From contig NC_065577.1 of NCBI RefSeq assembly GCF_937616625.2, positions 29,339,501 through 29,403,500 on the forward strand: a DNA stretch of 64,000 bases, in the 5' to 3' direction. The stretch's first letter is position 1. Each line of letters starts with the position of its first letter. Under the pieces are notes generated by a model. The model ran no database searches. It was given only the letters and a program-made list of their open reading frames with translations, and was not told the origin of the DNA. Shown here in pieces: positions 8,731-18,624 of this stretch. Origin of the DNA: Mercurialis annua. Taxonomy: Eukaryota; Streptophyta; Magnoliopsida; Malpighiales; Euphorbiaceae. Position numbers and translations under genes: made by a program.

Positions 8731-11173
8731 ATGCTTGTAGCAATGAGGACAGTCGGTTTTTCGTTTGTGATACGGTTTAACGGTAGCATCATAAACTCTC
8801 CCCGTGGAGTAGAATACTTTGGGGGTGGTTATGTGCAAGTGCCGTTAAGTGGAAGAATTAATTTCCAAGAGTTGGTCGATATTTGTGGATCGGCAGTATC
8901 CACTACTGTGGGCCCGATGGAGATCGCCAAAATATATTTCCGGGTACCTCATGTTAAAGGGGGTCATATATATTCGTATTCGTTACTAGATGTGCAGGGC
9001 GAACAACACGTATTTTCTATTCGGGGTGAGGCAGCTCGGATGGCGGCACTAAAAAATTTAGATTTGTACGTGGAGTACCGCACGGCGATTTGTGATGATA
9101 TTTCTATTGATCAGCTGTATATATCTGGTTCTAGTGAGTCGGAGAGGGACAGTGAGGAAGAGGGAGAAGACGACCACTACGAAAGCGAGGAGGAGGATAT
9201 GGAGGACATACTTATTACTGCTGAACCGAGTAATTTGGGAGAAAATATACAGTACCAGTCCCGACTGCTGCCACACGTCAGACGTGTAGATCTCGAAGAC
9301 TTCGACGTCGACGTGGACTCATGGGAAGAGACGAACGTTGAGTAGGAGCGGAGGATGGAGTTTGAAAAGGGGATGACTTTCTCGAGCCGGGAGGCTGTTC
9401 GGGCCTGTGTTGTTACCTATTCTGTGGACAAGGGAAGAGAGTCCAAGAGTCACCGGACAACGCACACGACAATAGTTCTCGTTTGCAAGCACAACGAGAT
9501 ATGCAAATGGTGGCTGCGTGCCACACTGCTTCAGAGAACCAACATATGGACGTTGACAAGATATAACAGGACACACATATGCGATATGCAAGTGTTAGTT
9601 CGTCACCATCGGAATTTTGGGATTGCTCAGATCGCCAATTTTATTAAGACGCAAGTCTAGGGCAGCGTGATAACAGATCAAAACGCTGATTGTGGGACTC
9701 CTTGAATTAACTGGAGTGGCTCTTCCATATAAAAGAGTGTGGTACGGCAAAGAGAGGGCAGTCTGCATCGTTTATGGAGACTGGAAATACAATTACACTC
9801 AACTGAAAAAGTTCATGGATAACGTGGTCCATGTGAATCCTGGATCCTTTTGGAATGCCGAAGGTATGAAATTAATTATTATTGTGAATTTGAATTTGCG
9901 TACATTAAGTAGATTCTATTCTAACAATATACATTTCCAACAGGCCCCCTATCTGTGTGCGGCGGGCATCAATGTAGAATTTTCGAACGGATGTTCTGGA
10001 CGTTCTTCCCGATGGTGGACGGATTTCCGTTTTACAAGCCAGTTTTATTCATCAACGACGCCCACTTATACTGCAAATACAAATTGCACATGTTGATAGC
10101 ATCGACGATAGAGGCATATCCAGACAGCCAGAGCCGACCCGTGAGATCCTGACAGACCCTCTCCCCCCATCGGTACGTTTCAGTTTCAATTTACACTTCT
10201 ATGGTTATAAATCCATTAAATACATCGACCAGTTTGCTTTTTCATTTTCCAGGCCGTCTTTCACGGGGATATAGAGGACTTCATTTGGCGGTATTGCGGG
10301 TCTACGCATGAGTACGGGAGCACCTCTTCGCCCAGGGGCCACCGGCTTCCTCTTTTTCAGTATCGCCTACTTCTATGCCTTATGTTGACCCGTCCTTTGG
10401 GCAGACCGCTTACACTACTCCGCTGGCCACGCCGCAGGACCTTCTAGCCACACCTGTACATTTGATTTTGAATTTACATTATTTGGGTTATAACATCAAT
10501 AATTATAGTAACTAATTCGTTTTATTTTCCAGGTCGATTATCAGGGGGATACCGAGGACTTTATATGGCGGTATACCGGGTATACGCATCACCACGACAG
10601 CACCTCTTCGCAGAGTGAGGCGCCACCAGGTTTGTCTTTTTCAGTACCGCCAGACTTCTCCCAGCATCATGGTTCCGCTTTTACCCCGTTTCAGCCTCCA
10701 CCGCCACCTCCAGCTCAGCAATATGGTGAAATATTTGAAGACAACTGGTCCTATCCGCAGACGCCTGCAGTGGGGAATTTTAGTCAGCTTCTTGAGGGCT
10801 ACATTCCACAGCCGCCATCCTCCTCTCCTCACCCGACTCAAAACCCCTCCCAGATGCATTTTTTGGTCACTGACGATTGGATGTACAATTTGGATGCTGC
10901 CATGCCTCCGTCCGGTGGACTTTTTGACTTGACACCTCCTTCCTTTTTCCTGGGTTAGGGAACCCCTCCTCACAGGCGCCCGCTTTTGATGTCGACCGTG
11001 CTCAGGACGAGAGTGACTATGTGGACAGTCAAGACAGCGATAATAGCGACCCCAGCACCGGCCCAGATGGTAGAGCTTACCGGCCATTGACTAATACCCA
11101 GATGAGTCGGCGTCAGAACAGGGGTTACGGCCTGAGGACACACTTAAGGATTCCAGATAGAACAAACATTTAG
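8731..11173 (+). pseudogene. Decayed MuDR/MULE transposase
   Basis: Frame 1 from 8731 gives a 204-residue MULE N-terminal region (VGFSFVIRFNGSI, then an acidic DSEEEGEDDHYESEEEDMED stretch) ending at TAG 9343-9345. The same frame then resumes with the MuDR DNA-binding-type domain (FEKGMTFSSREAVRACVV, ending W.L.RY..THIC) to TAG 9658. More sequence continues in other frames: GDWKYNYTQLKKFM around 9770, a putative intron at about 9865-9942, and the start of the MULE catalytic domain at 9955-10150 (RMFWTFFPMVDG, FINDAHLYCKYK). There the family's first catalytic Asp (FIDGTHL) aligns with Asn. The catalytic core after that is missing. A Pro-rich/Ser-rich C-terminal part runs from 10533 with a tail ending at TAG 11171-11173. 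In-frame stops, frame changes and the core deletion make it inactive. Confidence 0.8.
10173..10665 (+). repeat. Tandem duplication of an intron-exon unit in the MULE pseudogene
   Basis: Two diverged copies of a unit of about 280 bp. Each begins with a putative intron (GTACGTTT...TTTTCCAG, 10173-10252; GTACATTT...TTTTCCAG, 10456-10532) and continues into an exon containing GGGGATAYMGAGGACTT and GGCGGTAT. The first copy later runs into a stop, while the second stays open into the Pro-rich region. Both introns keep GT and AG ends. Confidence 0.7.
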
Positions 11174-11930
11174 TTGTATTTTATAGCTTTTTTATTGTTT
11201 TACAAATATTTATGATTATTTGATTTTCCGGTTAATTTTAATTGTTGTGTAAGGTTTTATTATAATCTTGTACAAAACCCTAGTAATTTATTATTATCTG
11301 ATAATTCTGTACAAATTTCATAACGGTAAACACGTTTAAAATAGTTTAAAAACGCTTCAAAACGCTTGAGAACACTCAAAATCACTTAAACAGGCTAGAT
11401 AACACTCAAAATCCTAAACCCTAAATTTATAATTCTATTTTTTTACAACTACTGCAAAGCAATGTCGTGTTCTTTACTAATATCGTGAATTAGTAAAATT
11501 TTAGTTATAGTCAACTAATCCAAAACTAGATTTCTAGGCAACTTTAGCTATTAAAATCACTTATTTAAAAAAGCCCTAAATAAAAACAAATTGGACATTT
11601 CCATAATCCGCAACATCGTCTATGACTTTCATTTAAACTCGAACTTTATTCGACATCTCTAAGATCTCCAAAATTTTGCTCAAACTTAACTTCTTCAACT
11701 TTCTTATTTAAATCATGTTTTTCGACCATTTTTGAGCAATTAAAACTGTTACTTACGGTGGTCCAAACACTAATTAAAAATGACATTCTTAAAGTTCGAA
11801 AAGTCATCAACAATATTTGTTTAGAATTTATTTTAAAAATTGCACTTGGAAGTATCGGAAACTAGTCCGGAAATGGCTACCCCGGATTATAATTCAATAC
11901 ATATATTTTTGTTTTTTCTTTAAATTAAAC
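11174..11930. other. MULE 3' non-coding region
   Basis: AT-rich sequence downstream of the transposase pseudogene. A weak AAAACGCTTNAAAACGCTT repeat occurs at 11337-11400. No coding potential seen. Confidence 0.5.
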
Positions 11931-11934
11931 TGAT

Positions 11935-12060
11935 TGGGCAATTATTACCCAATCATAGTCTGCCCCAATGATTGGGGAGAGACAGACTGTCCCCAGTCAT
12001 TGGGGAGAATGCAGCCTGCAATATTATATTGTGGGCCGGGTGAGCTCCGGGCACAAAATG
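11935..12060. repeat. Palindrome cluster near the right MULE end
   Basis: Several near-palindromes built on CCCCAATGATTGGGG (11963-12006) and CTGCAATATTATATTGTGGG (12016-12035). The second type recurs near the left MULE end (2839-2960), which supports both being parts of the same terminal region. Confidence 0.6.
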
Positions 12061-12294
12061 AGAAATCATGTGGTCTAAGGCATAAATTCGGAAATAACAA
12101 TGAAAGTGAGGCATAAAAATGTCATTTAATTTCGTTAGCTATTAGATTTTTGTTTATTTGAGATAACAAATAGGTAACAAGAAATAAAAATAAGGTATCA
12201 AATCGTTTGAAGCTGGGGTACCAAACTTGTAGCCGAGTTACTCACCCGTTTCTTCTCAATTTCACGTCAACTAACTTAACTGTCTCTCACTGGC

Positions 12295-14559
12295 ATGGCA
12301 AACACCCTTAAAACTCTACTATCTATAAACCCATCAACCCACTTCAAAGCTTATGCACAAACTTGTGTTCATCTCTTGAAAACTTTCACTAACCAAACAT
12401 TAATCAATGAAGGCAAAGCAATCCATGCCCATTTGTTTAAAATGGGTGTATCATCACACAGAGATATAGCAATAAAGCTATTGATTATGTACTTAAATTG
12501 TAGAAAATCAGCCGAGGCTAAGCAAATTTCAAAACAGTTCAATGGTTTCGACCTCGTTGTACATAATTGTTTGATCTCGGCTGATGTACAATGCGGAAAC
12601 CTCGATGAAGCACGTAAGCTGTTCGATGAAATGCCTCAAAGAAATGAGGTTTCTTGGACAGCTTTAATTTCTGGGTTCATGAAATATGGAAGAGTTAGAG
12701 AAGCAATTTGGTATTTTGAGAGAAACCCATTTCAAAATGTGGTTTCTTGGACTGCTGTGATCAGTGGGTATGTGCGAAACGGGTTAAGTTTCGAAGCTAT
12801 GAAGCTGTTTCGTAAACTTCTTGAATCTGAGATCACGGCAAATAAGGTTACATTTACTTCAGTGATAAAAGCTTGTGCAAATTTGGGTGATTTTGGACTG
12901 GGAATGAGTGTTTTGGGGTTAGTTGTTAAGTCTGGATTTGAGCATGATTTAGCTGTTTCTAATTCTTTGATCACATTATGCTTGAGAATGGGTGAGATTA
13001 GTTTAGCTAGAAGAGTGTTTGATAGGATAGATAGGAAAGATGTTGTTTCTTGGACTGCAATACTAGACATGTATATAGAGATGGATGAACTGGAAGAAGC
13101 TAAAAGAATCTTCGATGAGATGCCGGAAAGAAATGAGGTTTCTTGGAGTGTCATGATTGCTAGGTATTGTCAGAGCGGTTATCCTGAAGAGTCGTTGAGG
13201 CTGTTTCGGTGTATGGTTGAAGAAGGGTACAAGCCGAATTTATCTTGTTTATCTAGTATTCTAAGTGCATTGGCTGGTGTTGAAGCCCTGCGAGCAGGAA
13301 TGAACATCCATGGACATGTTATAAAAACTGGGGTCGAGAAAGACATTTTCATCAGTAGCTCTTTGATCGATTTGTATTGTAAATGCGGAGAAACAAAGGA
13401 CGGGCGCTTAGTATTTGATACAATTTTGGAGAAAAATGTAGTTTCGTGGAATGCTATGGTTGGAGGGTATAGTCTGAATGGCCAAATGGAAGAAGCATAT
13501 CGTTTGTTCGAGATCATCCCATTGCGCAACACCGTCTCTTGGAGTGCTATAATTGCTGGTTATTTAGATCTTAAACAATTTGACAAAGTGTTTGAAGTAT
13601 TTAATGAAATGCTTCTTTTAGGAGAAATTCCAAACAAATCAACCTTCTCAAGCTTGCTTTGTGCTTGTGCAAGCACAGCCTCTTTGGAGAAGGGTAAGAA
13701 CCTACATGGAAAGATAGTGAAACTTGGCATCCAACGTGATGTTTATGTGAGTACTGCTCTTACTGATATGTATTCAAAATCCGGCAATATTGTGAGCGCT
13801 TGGAAACTTTTCAATAAAATGTCCGAGAAGAATGAAATTTCTTGGACTGTTATGATTCAAGGACTTGCAGAAAGTGGATTTGCAGAGGATTCACTTAATT
13901 TGTTTGAGGAAATGAAAAATACTTCAACCTTTGCACCTAATGAGGTCATGTTCTTGTCAGTTCTCTTTGCTTGTTCTCACGCCGGATTTGTCGATAAAGG
14001 CCTCCAGTATTTTAATTCAATGGAGGCCATTTATGGACTAAAACCTAAAGGAAAACACTACACATGCATCGTAGATATGTTATCTCGAGCAGGACGTCTC
14101 TCAGAAGCTGAAGAGTTTATTCATTCCATGCCATTTCAACCAGAAACTAATGCATGGGCAGCTTTAATAAGTGGTTGTAAGACTTACAAAAATGATGAAA
14201 TAGCTGTGAGAGCAGCTCGGAAACTTTGCGAAAGGGAAGAGAAAAACTCTGCACGATACATATTGCTGTCAAATATTTATGCTTCAGCTGGGAGATGGGT
14301 AGATGTTTTGGAAGTTAGAAATTTGATGAAGCAAAAAGGATTAAAAAAGAATGTCGGCTGTAGTTGGGTTGAAATTAGAGATAAGGTCCATTCTTTCTAT
14401 TCAGAAGATGGAGCTCACTCCCAATCAGCTGAGATTTATGGAATTTTAGAGCTCCTAAGGTATGAAATGCTTGTATCTAAAAATTGCAAATTTTCAGATT
14501 TAAAAGAAATGAGCAAGCAGCATAGATACCGAGCCGAAGGCCAGCACTTGTTTATTTGA
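12295..14559 (+). CDS. PLS-class PPR protein with E/E+ type C-terminus
   Basis: An intronless 754-aa PPR protein, as is typical for this family. PPR proteins of this class act in mitochondria or plastids, binding one RNA each, usually in C-to-U editing. Repeats run through most of the protein with canonical phrases (LFDEMPQRNEVSWTALISGF, VVSWTAVISGYVRNG, NVVSWNAMVGGYSLNGQ, TALTDMYSKSGNIVSAWKLF). The C-terminus has the E motif (NAWAALISGCKTYKN; ARYILLSNIYASAGRW; KKNVGCSWVEI) and a short E+-like VHSFYSEDGAHSQS segment, then about 35 residues with no DYW deaminase. Such proteins generally need a DYW partner in trans. The ATG at 12295 is the first in frame and opens a plausible presequence-like N-terminus (MANTLKTLLSINPST), though no clear transit peptide can be called. 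A MULE terminus lies about 50 bp upstream, so its promoter probably lies within or next to transposon DNA. Confidence 0.93.
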   Translation: MANTLKTLLSINPSTHFKAYAQTCVHLLKTFTNQTLINEGKAIHAHLFKMGVSSHRDIAIKLLIMYLNCRKSAEAKQISKQFNGFDLVVHNCLISADVQCGNLDEARKLFDEMPQRNEVSWTALISGFMKYGRVREAIWYFERNPFQNVVSWTAVISGYVRNGLSFEAMKLFRKLLESEITANKVTFTSVIKACANLGDFGLGMSVLGLVVKSGFEHDLAVSNSLITLCLRMGEISLARRVFDRIDRKDVVSWTAILDMYIEMDELEEAKRIFDEMPERNEVSWSVMIARYCQSGYPEESLRLFRCMVEEGYKPNLSCLSSILSALAGVEALRAGMNIHGHVIKTGVEKDIFISSSLIDLYCKCGETKDGRLVFDTILEKNVVSWNAMVGGYSLNGQMEEAYRLFEIIPLRNTVSWSAIIAGYLDLKQFDKVFEVFNEMLLLGEIPNKSTFSSLLCACASTASLEKGKNLHGKIVKLGIQRDVYVSTALTDMYSKSGNIVSAWKLFNKMSEKNEISWTVMIQGLAESGFAEDSLNLFEEMKNTSTFAPNEVMFLSVLFACSHAGFVDKGLQYFNSMEAIYGLKPKGKHYTCIVDMLSRAGRLSEAEEFIHSMPFQPETNAWAALISGCKTYKNDEIAVRAARKLCEREEKNSARYILLSNIYASAGRWVDVLEVRNLMKQKGLKKNVGCSWVEIRDKVHSFYSEDGAHSQSAEIYGILELLRYEMLVSKNCKFSDLKEMSKQHRYRAEGQHLFI

Positions 14560-15101
14560 TTGTACTATATCGTGTGGCTACTGCATTGAGGAGGGGGTCG
14601 AATTGGCAACCTAGAATATTAACTAAGCTAAAGAGAGGAAAATAAATATGTGTCAGTAAGTAATAGTATTTGCACAGGGAAAAAATGAATGAAACTAACC
14701 GATTTTCCATTACCATGAAAATTGCTGCGAAGAATTTGATTTCAGATTTGATTTTGCTAAACTAGCCTGCATCTGAACCTCCAAGAGGTCTTCTGTATAT
14801 GTGATTTACTGTACATTCAATCTTCATGGTTCTTTGAAGAAATGATAAGCAAAAACAGACAAAACAAAAACAGAGATCTGAGCTTCTTCGCTTTGAAATG
14901 GAAGATAATTGAGGAAGACTGTCAAAGACCATTTGTTGCATCTCACCTGCAATCTGTTCCTTTGCAGGTTTCTTGCCCTGAAACTCTCTTTAAATGCACA
15001 CACATGCTAAATAACACATTCAAGTGTATCCTTGTTTGTCCCATGCCTAAAATAATACACTGTACTAATTACTCTTTTATGATGTTTTCTTCTTGATGCG
15101 G
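14560..15101. other. 3' flank of the PPR gene
   Basis: Presumed 3'UTR of the PPR gene followed by AT-rich DNA. I see no gene here. The 84-codon ORF at 14842 has no recognisable family features. Confidence 0.5.
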
Positions 15102-16278
15102 GTGATGCATGGAGAAGATTTTATATGCTTGGGTCTTTTCTTTGGTGAGAACAGTCGAGTAGCTTATATATCTGATACTTCACATTTTCCTGCTAGTACT
15201 GAGCATGATTAGTATCACTTGTTCATCCTGCCTGTGATGGAAATATTTTGTTTTTCTTACACCTTATGCACAAGCACAAGTAATGAATCGTGATCATGTT
15301 ATCTAATTGGTGGAGGTACAATTGCCAGTTTCTTCTGATACACCAAAGGTAACTATTTTCTTTGTAGGTCTTTTCATTATGCGATTCTTGGTTTTTGCAG
15401 TAATTTCAAAAGCTTGGGCTGGACATTTGGATCTTCTTATCTTAAACACTCTGCGCAGGGTTAGTTAAATAATTATATTCGTTCTACATTCTTGATTATA
15501 GCCAATAGTTTCTATGAGAAAGGACAGCTGTAAGGCTTAAATATCCAGCAAAACTTCTCATATGCTGATTTTTTTGTTCTATCTGCATTATGACATTCAC
15601 CCTGTAAAATATGCAACTTCCATCAAGCTTGAGCCTGTAGGTTTATGTGCAAATATTCTTGATTGTGACTGTTGCTCATGTAATAAGATTGTGAGCTACA
15701 AGCTATAATTCTTGATGGTGACTATTACTGAAAAGATGCCCTCTGAAATTGTGCTTTGTGCTCCTTAGAGGTATGACTCATTGCTGCATATGCTTTATTT
15801 GTTTGATCAATTAATGAGACGGACGTGCAAATTTTAACCTAATGGAGTACTGCATTTGTGATTCCTGTCCTTCAAAGCAATCTCCTTAATTATGTTCTCG
15901 CTCTTGTGCTTCTATAATACATATCAAGACTATTTATTTTTCTCTTTTCATTCTTGCTGAATGCTGTGTGTTTTCTGACAGTTTCAAGAATAATACCGTT
16001 GATCTTCTGTTTGCTTGTTCTCTATAGAGTGGGACGCATAACGTCTACTTCTGCTTACCTCAGGTGATTATTTTAACTCTCTTCAGTTCTTTATCATTTG
16101 ATATTTTATTCTCCACTAGTGTAAATTAATTTTTTTACTGGCACTTATGCTGTCTTCTGCATCCACAGTCCCTTGAAGCTGTAAGGAGATTATGTCCAAG
16201 GAGAGCTCTTTTAGTCGGAATGGGCCATGAGTTTGATCATTACAAGGACAATGAGTACTTGGCAGACTGGTCTAAAAG
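15102..16278 (+). pseudogene. Metallo-beta-lactamase-fold hydrolase, C-terminal exon fragments
   Basis: Four segments match plant MBL-fold hydrolases of the kind labelled 'putative hydrolase C777.06c-like'. (a) 15102-15209: MHGEDFICLGLFFGENSRVA then YISDTSHFPASTEH. (b) 15401-15459: ISKAWAGHLDLLILNTLRR. (c) 16028-16063: SGTHNVYFCLPQ. (d) 16169-16278: SLEAVRRLCPRRALLVGMGH then EFDHYKDNEYLADWSK. Segments b-d have GT donors and AG acceptors in phase. The junction a/b needs a donor where the sequence reads ATG|AT, and reading straight on gives TAG at 15210, so this donor looks mutated. The metal-site N-terminal half (HxHxDH) is absent, and the final residues after d are missing. I read this as a truncated gene copy. 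A transcribed chimera cannot be excluded. Confidence 0.7.
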
Positions 16279-16389
16279 GTCTAACATTTACTCTCTTGAT
16301 GATCGCTGAGTTTCGACAAACACATGGGACGGGTCGGCTTTGTCAGCTATTCTCTTGATTTGTTACGATATAACCACTGTTTCTTGCAG

Positions 16390-16611
16390 CCTAAAAAGGC
16401 ATTTCTGAAGCAACCCAAAGTCTATCTCAGGTACCTATTTAAAAATGGATTCATTCTTCTAATCACGGTATTGAATTTTTTATTTGGGTTTTTTTAGTAT
16501 TTCAATGTAGTTCTAAGAAAGCTGGAAAGGGAAAGAGACCAGGAAAAGGCGGCAATCGTTTTTGGAAAAGCATTGGCTTAAATTTTAAGACTCCAAGAGA
16601 AGCTATTCAAG
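16390..16611 (+). pseudogene. Ribosomal protein S11 (uS17) fragment, two exons with intron
   Basis: Exon 16390-16430 (after TTGCAG) encodes KAFLKQPKVYLS. Intron 16431-16510 is GT...TAG. Exon 16511-16611 encodes [20 protein letters not shown] followed by [14 protein letters not shown], ending at a GT donor at 16612. This matches the N-terminal region of cytosolic 40S protein S11 (uS17) almost residue for residue, including the splice across LSSKK. The start exon and everything after REAIQG (the bulk of the RNA-binding OB fold) are missing downstream. Because the intron is retained it is not a processed pseudogene but a piece of genomic copy, placed 110 bp after the hydrolase fragments. Confidence 0.85.
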
Positions 16612-17015
16612 GTTCTTTTTGATACATATTGCTAGTAATACAAAATGCACATTTGTTCGTTACAAAGTTGTATGCTTTTCGAGCTGTTATTCACATTTGT
16701 TCGCTAGCAGTATGTTTATTGTGTTATGTTGTGTGCAATGATTTTGCTTCTTCTAAAAGTCTTGCATGCTAAATTTACAATGTCTGATGATTTTGCTTCT
16801 TCGAAAAGTCTTGCATGCTCGCATTTAAGAACTTCGAATTGCTCAATTTGAAGCTGTGATAGCCAAGATTCAACTAAATGCCAGCGTGCACACAGGTTGA
16901 GCGTGAGCGTAAAAATCCTTCTTTTTCAGTCTCATGCCCCACAATTTTTGGACGTCATTCAAATCGATTTGTTAATAACCGAACCAAACCAAATAGCCAA
17001 ACTGAACTTAAAAAT
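16612..17015. other. Intergenic, no gene seen
   Basis: Contains a diverged direct repeat around TGATTTTGCTTCTTC..AAAGTCTTGCATGCT (16739-16768 and 16789-16819). Otherwise featureless. Confidence 0.5.
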
Positions 17016-17533
17016 GGGAAATTTACAAAAATACCTAAAAAACTAAATAATTTGTCAAAATTACCTCAAAAACTGAAAGTTTACAAACGTACCTAAAAAT
17101 TTAAATATCTATTTTTTTACTCCGCAGTTTATTTCTTTACTCTGTAGTTACAAACAGTTTCAAAAAACACAATTTGAAACTGTTTTACAAAACGTGTCAA
17201 ATACAGTTTCAAACGGTTTCAAAAAAAAAAAAACAATTTGAGACTGTTTTGTAAATCGTTTCAAAGAAGTTTCTAATTGTGTTTCAAATGGTTTATAACG
17301 GTTTCTTAAAAAATAATTTGAAACCGTTTTAAAAAAACTGTTTCTATTACAGTTTCAAAAGGTTTCAAAAAGTATCTAAATTGACATTTTTGAAAACCGT
17401 TTATAATATAGTTTCAAACAATTTAAAAAAACGGAGTCTTTTTACAAATTTTTAGAGTAAAAAAAATAAATTTTCAAAAAACGGAATATTTTTGCAATAT
17501 TTTTTAAAAAGGAGTATTTTGTGCAAATTCCTC
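17016..17533. mobile_element. Small Mutator-type TIR element, internally repetitive
   Basis: Terminal inverted repeats GGGAAATTTACAAAAATACC (17016) and, reverse-complemented, GAGGAATTTGCACAAAATAC (ending 17533). The left 9-bp target duplication is CTTAAAAAT (17007-17015). The right one has decayed here, but the paralogous copy reads CTCCTTAAAAATTTGG (at about 24837-24852) and still holds CTTAAAAAT. The interior (17100-17460) is a degenerate array of GTTTCAAA/TTTGAAAC-type units (for example ACAGTTTCAAACGGTTTCAA). The left breakpoint of the tandem duplication falls inside this element at about 17068-17075. Confidence 0.65.
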
Positions 17534-17683
17534 CTTAAATTTGGTTCAATTTAGCCCGACATTGTTTAAAAAATTATTCTTAATATAGTTTAAGGACATA
17601 GAAATGAGTTGTTCTTTAAATTTTCGGGTGCATCACAATCAAGATGTTGGTATGAACATAAATACAAGCTGATGTTTGCACAG

Positions 17684-17808
17684 GCAGCATCAGAGAAGTC
17701 ACTATAATTGGCTGACAGCAGTGGTGCAGTTCTCCAACAACGGATTGAGGAACTAGGGAGACAACTAGAAAGAACAATGAGCAGAGAGCGTAGCCGGAGT
17801 AAAGTGAG
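17684..17808 (+). pseudogene. Exon-like fragment, copy 1 (coiled-coil type peptide)
   Basis: Flanked by an acceptor (GTTTGCACAG, ending 17683) and a donor (GT at 17809). One frame encodes ADSSGAVLQQRIEELGRQLE then RTMSRERSRSKV, with heptad-like spacing and an Arg/Ser end, but an in-frame TAA lies shortly before it at 17705-17707. It looks like a captured exon of an unidentified gene. An identical piece occurs in the second copy at 24992-25116. The antisense ORF over it (17846-17616) I take as a shadow. Confidence 0.45.
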
Positions 17809-18619
17809 GTATACATGTTGGCCATGGAGAGCTCTTTTTCATTCAAGTAGTAATATAAATGTGAAAAGAATGGTACCTGAAATGCAGCCCTTCATTTAAC
17901 AGTCTGTAACATTATTATCAACTAAATTTTACATTTATTTCATGGAGTTGTTGTTTCAAATTGGAAAAAAGTGTTTTTTTATTGCATTTCTTTCTTATGT
18001 TTGTGCAATATCTAATAATGGAGAATAGTTGCATGCCACCATATAGAAACTAGTGTTTCAATTAAGATAAACATGAACGTTACTACTCAAAACTATATTG
18101 GTTCATGTACCGAGCTGTGGCGGGTTTAAATGAGTTTAGCCGAATTTAACTCTTTGAAGTACAAACTGAAGTTTAGTTCAGACAAATGAACTATAACTCA
18201 AAAAATATATACGGTGGTCAAAATTCTATTAAAATTATGGGATAATTCCCCCTCAAGTAGGGTATGTATCGGTTCGGTTCGATCGATTCGGTTGGAAACC
18301 GACCAATAGAATTTTGGAAAAAGTCCAGACCGAACTGAAGTTTCAGTTTGGAGCAAAAATACCGAACAATAACGGTTCGGTTAAAACAATTTTTTTTTTA
18401 AATTAAAATTAATCCAAACCTTAAATACTTAGGGTCTAACAAATTTTAATATATATATTATATAAAATTAATTTACTTATATATCAACAATAACTAAGAA
18501 ATAAAGACGAATATATATTTGTAAGAAAATTTATATTTTTTTATATTATAGTTCGATTTATTCGGTTTTTGAAATGTCCAAACCGAACTATTAACCGAAC
18601 ACCAAATTTTCTCTATATG

Positions 18620-18624
18620 GGAAC
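18620..18624. repeat. Left target-site duplication of the gag-only LTR element (GGAAC)
   Basis: GGAAC at 18620-18624 is repeated at 23098-23102 directly after the right LTR. The second copy of the segmental duplication shows the uninterrupted site TATGGGAACTGAACC at about 26919, proving the insertion point. Confidence 0.95.

Larger units (their letters stand above)
2658..12243 (+). mobile_element. Decayed autonomous Mutator-like element (MULE), split by a copia element
   Basis: The left end (GAGTAAATTACTATGAGG at 2658) and the reverse complement of the right end (GAGTAACTCGGCTACAAG, ending at 12243) form a diverged terminal inverted repeat. Inside both ends the same landmarks follow in the same order: ATTTGATA, then GACATTTTTRTGCC, then palindromic blocks built on CAGCCYGYAATAT/ATATTGYGGGCYG (2839-2960 and 12011-12040). 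A MuDR-type transposase pseudogene lies between. Without the copia insertion the element is about 5.0 kb, normal for an autonomous MULE. The flanking 9-bp sequences do not match, so the exact ends are uncertain or the target duplication has decayed. The right end lies about 50 bp upstream of the PPR start codon. Confidence 0.6.

Noticed and set aside
16878..17096. 72-codon ORF (Asn/Lys-rich)
   Set aside because: Spans the TSD and left TIR of a small DNA element and has no conserved motif.
17616..17846. Minus-strand 76-codon ORF with a membrane-like segment, repeated at 24924-25154
   Set aside because: It is antisense to the splice-bounded exon-like segment and has no family signature. Conservation in the second copy is explained by the segmental duplication.
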